NCBI RefSeq assembly: GCF_000374445.1
Contig: NZ_KB894406.1
Span: 230,530 to 294,529, forward strand
Direction of reading: 5' to 3'
DNA: 64,000 nt
Source: Actinokineospora enzanensis DSM 44649
GTDB taxonomy: Bacteria > Actinomycetota > Actinomycetes > Mycobacteriales > Pseudonocardiaceae
The translations under genes were made by a program, and so were the position numbers. Below the pieces are notes generated by a model that saw nothing but the letters and a program-made list of their open reading frames with translations, was not told the DNA's origin and did not search any database. This document shows, in pieces, positions 16,472 to 23,069 of this stretch (its first letter is position 1; each line of letters opens with the position of its first letter).

Positions 16472-17651
16472 CCAGGGCCGCCAGGTCGTCGGCGAGGTCG
16501 TCGACCGAGGGCAGGGCGAGCATGTGCCGCCGCAGCGCCCTGCCCCGCGCGCGGTAGCGCGGGTCGTCGAGCACCTCGACGCAGGCCGCGCGCAGCGACC
16601 CGGCCGTGACCGACGACGGCGGCAGCAGCCGCGCCACCCCCAGCTCCGCGCACCGCGCCGCGATCCGGGGCTGGTCGGCGGTCAGCGGCACCGCCACCAT
16701 CGGCACGCCGCAGCGCAGCGCCTCCTTCATCCCGTTGAACCCGGCGTGCGTCACGAACAGGTCGGCGCTCTCCAGCACGAGCGCCTGCGGCGAACGGGCG
16801 ACCGCGTGCACGTGCGCCTGCTGCGGCCCGAAGCGCTCCGGATCCTCGCCGACGACGACCATCGCGGTGCAATCCAGCGCGCCGACGACCTCCAGTATCG
16901 TCGAGGTCAGCCGCTCGGCCACCGGCAACCGGCCGGTCGAGGTGCCCAGCGCCGCGTACACGAACGGACGCGCGGGATCGGCCTCGGCGAGCCACTCGGG
17001 CAGGCGTTCGCCCCGGTGCGCCGAGTGCTCGTGCCGGTAGCAGCGGGTATTCGGCAGCACCAGCTCGGAGTCCCCGTACGCGGGCGGCAGGAAGCTCACG
17101 TGCAGGTGCCGGTAGAGCGACTCCCCCCGAACGTCGGCGGACAGTCCTAACGCGACACGGTGGTCGGCCAGCCGCGGCCCCAGCCGTTCGCCCACGAGCA
17201 GGTCCATCTCGCTGCCGGAGGCGACCGACACGTGCGGCACGCCCAACGCCTCCGCCGCCAGGTACCCGCCGAACTCCCCGACCTCCCGCACCACCAGGTC
17301 CGGCCGCCAGGACCCGGCCAGCCGCAGCACATCCCTGGCCAGCGCGAGGGCGACCGGCCCGGCGAACACCTCGGTCACGATCCGCGGCGCGAGCGCCTCG
17401 GTGGCCGCGCGGGCCTCCTCCGGCGGCAGCCGCGGGAAGTCCTTCGGCAGCAGCTGCCAGATCTCCCGCGACCAGTCGTAGCCCCCGGGGACATGGTCCA
17501 GCCCATAGGCCGCGACGTCCGCCGCGAGCGTCTCCGCCGCGCACACGGCCACCTCGTGCCCGCGCCCGCGCAACGCGGCGGCGAGCGGCACCAACGGCCG
17601 CAGGTGCCCACCCGCAGGCTGGGTCGTGAACAACACGCGCAGGCCGCTCAC
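16464..17651 (-). CDS. GT-B glycosyltransferase, macrolide-GT (MGT) type (GT2)
   Basis: The 395-residue protein starts LRVLFTTQPAGGHLRPLVPLAAAL and has the donor motif VTHAGFNGMKEALRCGVPMVAVPLTADQ. That motif resembles the MGT/UGT branch (OleD or OleI-like) and differs from the other five glycosyltransferases here. The GTG at 17651 overlaps the stop of the upstream glycosyltransferase by four bases, so the two are coupled. Leu168 is encoded by TTA (17148-17150). MGT-type enzymes often inactivate an antibiotic inside the cell by adding glucose, so a protective role is an alternative to a biosynthetic one. Confidence 0.82.
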   Translation of the reverse strand: MSGLRVLFTTQPAGGHLRPLVPLAAALRGRGHEVAVCAAETLAADVAAYGLDHVPGGYDWSREIWQLLPKDFPRLPPEEARAATEALAPRIVTEVFAGPVALALARDVLRLAGSWRPDLVVREVGEFGGYLAAEALGVPHVSVASGSEMDLLVGERLGPRLADHRVALGLSADVRGESLYRHLHVSFLPPAYGDSELVLPNTRCYRHEHSAHRGERLPEWLAEADPARPFVYAALGTSTGRLPVAERLTSTILEVVGALDCTAMVVVGEDPERFGPQQAHVHAVARSPQALVLESADLFVTHAGFNGMKEALRCGVPMVAVPLTADQPRIAARCAELGVARLLPPSSVTAGSLRAACVEVLDDPRYRARGRALRRHMLALPSVDDLADDLAALVS

Positions 17652-18847
17652 CGGACCGGCGTCCCGTCCTCGACCAGCTCCGCCAACCCCGCCGCGACCC
17701 GCGCTGGCGTGGGCTGGTCCAGGATCTCCCGCCGCAGCCCCGCCGCCACCTGCCGGTACGACGGGTCGGCCAGCATCCGCCGCGCCTGCTCGGCGATCAC
17801 CGGCACGGTCGCGTCGTCGCGCAGCAGCACCACACCGGCGCCCGCGTCCGCCAGCTGCCGCGCGTTGAACACCTGGTCCGGCAGGTGCGCCACGACCAGC
17901 AGCGGCACCCCGGAGGCGAGCGCGGTCATCGTGGTGCCCGCGCCGCCCTGGGCGATCACCAGGTCGCAGGTGGGCAGCAGCAGGTGCAGTGGCAGCGACT
18001 CCACCACGCGGACGTGCTGGGGCACCGCGCCGAGCAGCTCGCGGTGTGCCGCCGACACGGCGACGATGGTCTCCGCGTCCAGGTCCGCGATGGCCTCGAT
18101 CACCTTGGGCGCCAGGAACATGTTCTCGCCGAAGCTGGGGATCGAGGTGCCCCAGGTGACGCAGACCCGCCGACGCGCGGGCGGGTCGAGCAGCCACCTC
18201 GGCATGACCCCCGGCCCGTTGTACGGCACGTACCGCACGCCCTGCCTGTGGTAGTCGGTCGTCACCTGCACCCCGGGCGGGCACGGGTCCACGGTGACCG
18301 TGCCCATCGTGTCGACCGGTCCGAGGCCGAGCCGCTCGCCCAGCGGGGCGATCGCCCGCGACTCCAGCTCGCGGACGGCGTAGGTGTAGTCCGGGCCCCA
18401 CAGGTGCCGGACCGAGGGCACACCCAGCGCCGCGGCCAGCAACGGGCCCGCGTACGTGGTCGGCTCGTGCACGACCAGGTCCGGCCGCCACGCGGTGCCG
18501 AAGTCCAGCAGGTCGTCGATCATGTTCTCGGCCATCGCGACGAACGGGGCCAGCCCGCGCAACGCCATCTCCGCCGCCCGGCCCGAGGGCTCGGCGGCGC
18601 CGTTCCGCCAGGCGGGCGACTTCTTCGACACCACCGGCAGATCGCCCAGCTTCTCCCGCAGCAGCGCGGCGAAGTCCAGGTCCCGCCCCACCGCGACGGC
18701 GGTCAGCGCCGACTGGGTGATCACCGGCGCGAACCCGGGCGGCCCCGCCACCCGCACCTCGTGCCCGGCCGCCCGCAGCGCCCAGCCCAGCGGCACCATC
18801 GGGAAGTAGTGCGAGCCCCATGCCCAGCTCGTGAACAGCACCCGCAT
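17648..18847 (-). CDS. GT-B glycosyltransferase, EryCIII-like (GT3)
   Basis: The 399-residue protein starts MRVLFTSWAWGSHYFPMVPL and contains the family landmarks RHLWGPDYTY, VDPCPPG, RYVPYNGPG and RVCVTWGTS. In the donor site the usual His-x-Gly-Gly is AQGGAGTTMTALASGVPLLVV. GGGAG lies 10 bases before the ATG at 18847. It is the closest relative in the window of the divergently transcribed GT4 at 19000, indicating a local duplication. It transfers an activated sugar in the assembly of the glycan of the polyketide; donor and order of action are unknown. Confidence 0.85.
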   Translation of the reverse strand: MRVLFTSWAWGSHYFPMVPLGWALRAAGHEVRVAGPPGFAPVITQSALTAVAVGRDLDFAALLREKLGDLPVVSKKSPAWRNGAAEPSGRAAEMALRGLAPFVAMAENMIDDLLDFGTAWRPDLVVHEPTTYAGPLLAAALGVPSVRHLWGPDYTYAVRELESRAIAPLGERLGLGPVDTMGTVTVDPCPPGVQVTTDYHRQGVRYVPYNGPGVMPRWLLDPPARRRVCVTWGTSIPSFGENMFLAPKVIEAIADLDAETIVAVSAAHRELLGAVPQHVRVVESLPLHLLLPTCDLVIAQGGAGTTMTALASGVPLLVVAHLPDQVFNARQLADAGAGVVLLRDDATVPVIAEQARRMLADPSYRQVAAGLRREILDQPTPARVAAGLAELVEDGTPVR

Positions 18848-18999
18848 GTCCGACCCGCTCCCTCCAGCCGACGGCAACCCGGGCCGAATGCTCGACCGCC
18901 GCGGTGGGAGGGCGAGCAACCGGGATTCGAGGCGACCTGGACCACCGGCGGGCACGGTGGGCCGCCGAGTCACCCGCCGCGCGGAAGGGCAGCCCCGAT

Positions 19000-20178
19000 A
19001 TGCGAGTACTGTTCACGTCCTGGTCCGGTGCCACCCACTACTTCCCGCAGGTGCCGCTGGGCTGGGCGCTGCAGGCCGCGGGCCACGAGGTGCGGGTGGC
19101 CAGCCAGCCCGCGCTCGCGCCGGTGATCACCGGGTCCGGACTGACTGCGGTGTCCGTCGGCCCCGACGTCGACTATCCCGGTCTGGTCAAGGAGAAGGTC
19201 GGCGAGCTGCCCATCGTGCGGGCCGCGCCGGACTGGCGGGAGCGGCACCGCGGCAAGACCGCGCGGGCGCACGAGGTGTTCGGCGCCATGGCCGACGTCA
19301 TGGTCGACGACCTGCTGGAGTTCGCCCGCTGGTGGCGGCCGGACCTGGTGGTGTTCGACCCGACCAGCTACGCCGGTCCGCTGGTGGCCGCGTTGGTCGG
19401 GGTGCCCGCGGTGCGCAACCTGTGGGGGCCGGACCTGATGTACCGGTTCGACGAGTTCGCGGGCGAGGCGCTGCGGCCGCTGTGCGAGCGGCTCGGCCTG
19501 GCCGGGGTGCGCACCCTCGGCGCGATGACCGTGGACCCGTGCCCGCCCCGGCTGCAGATCGCCACCGACTACCGGCGCCAGGGGATGCGGTACGTGCCCT
19601 ACAACGGGCCGGGAGTGCTGCCCAGGTGGCTGCTCGACGAACCGCCGACCAGGCCCCGGGTCTGCGTCAGCTGGGGGACCGTGCTCGGCGGGTTCGGCCA
19701 GGACGTGTTCCTGGCGCCCCGGGTGGCGCGCGCGATCGCCGACCTGGACGTGGAGGTCGTGCTGGCCATCGCGCCCGCGCACCGGGAGCTGATCGGCGAC
19801 CTGCCGCCGGGCGTGCGGGTGGTCGAGTCGCTGCCGTTCCACATGCTGCTGCCCACCTGCGACCTGATGATCAGCCAGGGCGGCGGCGGGACCATCCTCA
19901 CCGCGCTGCTCAACGGCGTGCCCATGCTGGTGGTCCCGCAGCTGCCCGACCACGCTTTCCACGCCAGATGCCTGGTCAACTCGGGCGCGGGCGCCAGCGT
20001 CCTGGAGGAGGACGCGACCGAGGAACGGATCAGGGAGCAGGTGCTGGCGATGCTGGGCGACTCGCCGTTCCGGGCCGCCGCCGGGGAGCTGCGCGCGGAC
20101 ATCCTCGCCCAGCCCTCGCCCATCGAGGTCGTGGACGTGCTCGCCGACCTGGCGGGCTCGCCCGCGCTGACGGGCTGA
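19000..20178 (+). CDS. GT-B glycosyltransferase, EryCIII-like (GT4)
   Basis: The 392-residue protein begins MRVLFTSWSGATHYFPQVPL and shares RNLWGPDLMYRF, VDPCPPRLQ, MRYVPYNGPG and RVCVSWGT with GT3, which lies 152 bp away on the opposite strand. The donor motif reads SQGGGGTILTALLNGVPMLVVPQLPDH, so the canonical donor-site His is replaced by Gln, as in GT3. It forms an operon with GT5, which starts 10 bp after its stop. The paired divergent copies may add two similar sugars or extend an oligosaccharide. Confidence 0.85.
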   Translation: MRVLFTSWSGATHYFPQVPLGWALQAAGHEVRVASQPALAPVITGSGLTAVSVGPDVDYPGLVKEKVGELPIVRAAPDWRERHRGKTARAHEVFGAMADVMVDDLLEFARWWRPDLVVFDPTSYAGPLVAALVGVPAVRNLWGPDLMYRFDEFAGEALRPLCERLGLAGVRTLGAMTVDPCPPRLQIATDYRRQGMRYVPYNGPGVLPRWLLDEPPTRPRVCVSWGTVLGGFGQDVFLAPRVARAIADLDVEVVLAIAPAHRELIGDLPPGVRVVESLPFHMLLPTCDLMISQGGGGTILTALLNGVPMLVVPQLPDHAFHARCLVNSGAGASVLEEDATEERIREQVLAMLGDSPFRAAAGELRADILAQPSPIEVVDVLADLAGSPALTG

Positions 20179-20188
20179 GGGGGCCGCC

Positions 20189-21340
20189 GTGCGCATGCTG
20201 TTCACCACGCTCGCCTGGTCATCGCACTACTTCCCGATGGTGCCGCTGGGCTGGGCCGCCCGCGCCGCCGGGCACGAGGTGCGGGTGCTCACCCAGCCCG
20301 CGCTGGTCGACCAGGTCCGCGCCTCCGGGCTGCCCGCCGTGGTGGCGGGCCGGGATGTGGACCTGCGGGCCATGGTCGGCAAGGACGTGGACGTCGGTCC
20401 CGGGACCCGTTCCACCATGTCGACCTGGCGGGAGAGCCGGGAGCTGCGGGCCGGGCAGGCGATCACCTGGTTCACCGCGATCACCGAGGCGATGGCCGCC
20501 GACGCGCTGGATATCGCCCGCGCCTGGCGGCCGGACGTCGTCGTGTTCGAGCCCGCCGTCTACGTCGGCCCGCTGATCGCGCAGGCGCTGGGCATCCCGG
20601 CGGTGCGCCACCTGTGGGGCACCGACTACACCTACCCGCACCGGGAACGGGAGTACGACCTGCTCGCCCCGTTGTGGCGGCGGCACGGTCTCGGCGCGGT
20701 GCGGCCGTTCGAGGTGCTTACCGTCGACCCCTGCCCGGCGAGCATGCAGATCCCCGGTGTGCCGCACCGGCAACCGATGCGGTACGTGCCCTACAACGGT
20801 CCCGCCGTCGTCCCGGACTGGTTGCGGGAGCCGGTGGGACGGCCCCGGGTGTGCCTCACCTTCGGCACCACGCTGGCGAAGCTGACCGGCAGCGTGGTGA
20901 CCGCGCCGGAGGTGATCGAGGCGGTGCGCGAGGTGGACGCCGAGATCGTGGTGGCGCTGGCCGCCGGTCAGCGCGACAGCCTCGGCCCGTTGCCGCCACA
21001 GGTGCGGGTCGTGGAGTCGCTGCCGTTGCGGCTGCTGCTGCCCGGCTGCGCCGCGATCGTCCACAAGGGAGGATCGGGCACCACGCTGACCGCCGCCGCG
21101 GCCGGGGTGCCGCAGCTGGTCCTGCCCACCATCGCCGACCAGTTCCTCAACGCGGAACGGCTGGCCGCCACCGGCGCGGGAGAGTATCTGGAGCAGGATG
21201 TGGCCACCCCGGAACGCATCCGGTCGGACCTGCTCGCCCTGCTCGACTCCGCCGCGCACCGGTCGGCGGCCGACGCGCTGCGTCGGGAGATCGAACGGCA
21301 GCCCACGCCCGCCGAGGTGGTCGGCCTGCTGCCGGGCTGA
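20189..21340 (+). CDS. GT-B glycosyltransferase, EryCIII-like (GT5)
   Basis: The 383-residue protein starts MRMLFTTLAWSSHYFPMVPL and contains RHLWGTDYTYPH, VDPCPAS, MRYVPYNGPA and RVCLTFGTT. The donor site reads HKGGSGTTLTAAAAGVPQLVLPTIADQ with the donor-site His retained. GAGGGGG lies five bases before the GTG at 20189. It is the last gene before a hairpin terminator and is probably co-transcribed with GT4. Sequence pattern alone does not reveal the sugar. Confidence 0.85.
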   Translation: MRMLFTTLAWSSHYFPMVPLGWAARAAGHEVRVLTQPALVDQVRASGLPAVVAGRDVDLRAMVGKDVDVGPGTRSTMSTWRESRELRAGQAITWFTAITEAMAADALDIARAWRPDVVVFEPAVYVGPLIAQALGIPAVRHLWGTDYTYPHREREYDLLAPLWRRHGLGAVRPFEVLTVDPCPASMQIPGVPHRQPMRYVPYNGPAVVPDWLREPVGRPRVCLTFGTTLAKLTGSVVTAPEVIEAVREVDAEIVVALAAGQRDSLGPLPPQVRVVESLPLRLLLPGCAAIVHKGGSGTTLTAAAAGVPQLVLPTIADQFLNAERLAATGAGEYLEQDVATPERIRSDLLALLDSAAHRSAADALRREIERQPTPAEVVGLLPG

Positions 21341-21368
21341 GCGGCGGCCGGGGAGTCCCGGCCACCGC
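21341..21368. terminator. Hairpin after the GT4-GT5 operon
   Basis: A 12-bp stem with one mismatch (GCGGCGGCCGGG at 21341-21352 and its partner at 21357-21368) encloses a GAGT loop. It begins directly after the GT5 stop and lies 19 bp from the end of the convergent minus-strand gene. It can serve both directions. Confidence 0.7.
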
Positions 21369-21387
21369 GCGGCCGCACCGACCGTGG

Positions 21388-22173
21388 TCACACCAGCAGC
21401 AGGTTGTGCAGGCGGGCGAGCTGGGCGGGCGACATGCCCAGTCCCACGCTGAGGAAGCCGTGGAACGAGCCGAAGTCCTGCCCCGCCTGCGCGAACGCGG
21501 CGTCCAGGTACTCGGTGTAGGCGTAGACGCCGCCGAGCGCGTCGTTGGACGCCAGGTACTCGGTGTCCACCTGGGCCCTGGGCACGCCGAGCAGGGTCAG
21601 CAGGATCGCGGTCAGCCAACCGGCCCGGTGCGCGCCCGCGCTGTCGTGGTAGAGCAATGGCCGCTGGGAGTCGGGGAGCAGCCGGTGCAAGGTGTCCGCG
21701 AAACTCGCCCGCCAGGCGGGATTGCTCACATAGCCCTGGTAGAGGGCGATCTGCTTCGGGTCGGGCACGCCGAGCGCCTGGTGCTGGGCCTGTCCGGGGG
21801 GATCGCCGATCGGCGCGGAGACCCGGACCACGCCCGGCGGCAGCCGGTCGGCGCCCTGCACGGCGATCTCGGCCGCGGTGCGGAAGTCGACCACCTGGGC
21901 CAGGCCCAGCGTGGCCAGCTGTCCGACACCGGTGTCGGTGAGCAGCGACAGCGTGCCCGACCGGTAGACGATGCCGTGGCGCACGGTGTAGGGCGGGGTG
22001 GCCGCCAGGCCGCCGATGTCGCGCAGGTTGAGGCTGCCCTCGATGGTCGGCGTGGTGGTCGGCGTGGTCAGCGTGGTCGTCGCGGCGGCGGCGACGGCGC
22101 GCCCCGCCGGGGTCAGCGCGGCGCCCGCGGCCAGCGTGGCGAACAGGAAAGTTCTTCGGGTGTTGCGGTTCAT
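21388..22173 (-). CDS. Tat-exported tyrosine-phosphatase-like protein lacking the catalytic Cys
   Basis: The 261-residue protein opens with a twin-arginine signal (NTRRTFLF followed by a hydrophobic stretch and AVAAAA) and a Thr/Pro linker. The body has the Y_phosphatase3 landmarks NLRDIGGL (49-56), YRSGTLSLLT and VVDFRTAAEI. The signature loop, normally HC(x5)R, reads H176-D-S-A-G-A-H-R183, so the nucleophilic Cys is replaced by Asp177. It may be a pseudophosphatase that binds phosphorylated ligands or use another mechanism. GGTGAG lies six bases before the ATG at 22173; a GTG at 22179 is also in frame. It is divergent from the PadR/resistance operon. Confidence 0.72.
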   Translation of the reverse strand: MNRNTRRTFLFATLAAGAALTPAGRAVAAAATTTLTTPTTTPTIEGSLNLRDIGGLAATPPYTVRHGIVYRSGTLSLLTDTGVGQLATLGLAQVVDFRTAAEIAVQGADRLPPGVVRVSAPIGDPPGQAQHQALGVPDPKQIALYQGYVSNPAWRASFADTLHRLLPDSQRPLLYHDSAGAHRAGWLTAILLTLLGVPRAQVDTEYLASNDALGGVYAYTEYLDAAFAQAGQDFGSFHGFLSVGLGMSPAQLARLHNLLLV

Positions 22174-22294
22174 CGGCACCTCACCGGGGTCTTCGCGGCT
22201 ATCGGCCGCGTGGGATCGCGTGAACCTAAGCCGCCCCGGTTGGCGCGGACTCGACCCCGTTTCGACCCGGTCCCGAGCGGTCGGCCCCGCCCGG

Positions 22295-22324
22295 TTGTCC
22301 GCGCATACTGAACCCCGCTATAGT
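22295..22324 (+). promoter_or_regulatory. Candidate sigma-70-type promoter of the PadR/resistance operon
   Basis: TTGTCC at 22295-22300 and TATAGT at 22319-22324 are separated by 18 bases. This is a good match to the primary-sigma consensus in an otherwise GC-rich region. Transcription would start about 37 bases before the PadR start codon. The repeated TGC bases just downstream (GTGCAAAGTGCGTG) could lie in a repressor-binding site. Confidence 0.5.
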
Positions 22325-22367
22325 GCAAAGTGCGTGATGCGCCGCGCAATACCTTCCAGGAAGAAAG

Positions 22368-23039
22368 TTGGGTCGGATGGCCAGACAGCGGATCGGCAAC
22401 CGGGACGTCGTCGCGTTGGCGGTGCTGGCCATGCTGATGGAGCAGCCCCAGCACCCGTACGAGATGCAGCGCCTGATCAGGGAGCGCCGCAAGGACTTCG
22501 TGACCGGGCTGCCGCGCAGCCTCTACCACGCGGTCGACCGGTTGCTGCGGGCCGGATACGTGGAACAGGCCGAGACGACCCGGGACGGCGGCAGGCCGGA
22601 GCGGACCACGTTCCGGATCACCGACAGCGGCCGGGAGCAGTTCGAGCTGTGGCTGCTCGACCTGCTGGCCACCCCGGAGGTGGAACACCCGGTGTTCACC
22701 GCCGCCGTCTCGTTCCTGTCCCACCTGTCCACCGAGTCGGTGCAGACCGCGCTGCAGTCCCGGATCGTCGTGCTGCAGGGCCAGGTCGCCGATCTCGACG
22801 CGCAGATAGCCCTGGTGGAGCGGTACCTGCACCGGCTGGGCAGGTTGGAGCTGGAACACGCCAGGGTGCTGCGCCAGGCCGAGCTGGACTGGCTCGGCAC
22901 GGTCGTCGCCGACATGCAGGCCGGGCGGCTGGTCTGGGAGGCCGAGCACATGCCCGCGGCCGATCCCGCGGAACCGGAGTCCGGGGAGCCCGCGGCGGAG
23001 AACGTCACGCCGTTGAAGCGCAAGGCGGTCGACGGATAG
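22368..23039 (+). CDS. PadR-family transcriptional regulator
   Basis: The 223-residue protein has the N-terminal winged helix of PadR proteins: VVALAVLAMLMEQPQHPYEMQRLIRER, a recognition helix LPRSLYHAVDRLLRAGYV and the wing TTRDGGRPERTTFRITDSG. A C-terminal helical dimerisation part (about 95-185) is of the longer, subfamily-1-like kind. TTG at 22368 lies six bases after AGGA; ATG at 22377 is the alternative. PadR proteins repress detoxification and efflux genes and release DNA when they bind a drug or phenolic. It stands directly upstream of the phosphotransferase and exporter genes, so it likely controls this resistance operon. Confidence 0.85.
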   Translation: MGRMARQRIGNRDVVALAVLAMLMEQPQHPYEMQRLIRERRKDFVTGLPRSLYHAVDRLLRAGYVEQAETTRDGGRPERTTFRITDSGREQFELWLLDLLATPEVEHPVFTAAVSFLSHLSTESVQTALQSRIVVLQGQVADLDAQIALVERYLHRLGRLELEHARVLRQAELDWLGTVVADMQAGRLVWEAEHMPAADPAEPESGEPAAENVTPLKRKAVDG

Positions 23040-23069
23040 TCCGGTCGCACACTCGCACAGGGGGAAGGA

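Noticed and set aside
22000..22110. GTGGTCGGC-type short repeats near the start of the phosphatase-like gene
   Set aside because: They only encode the Thr/Pro linker after the Tat signal; ordinary low-complexity linker.
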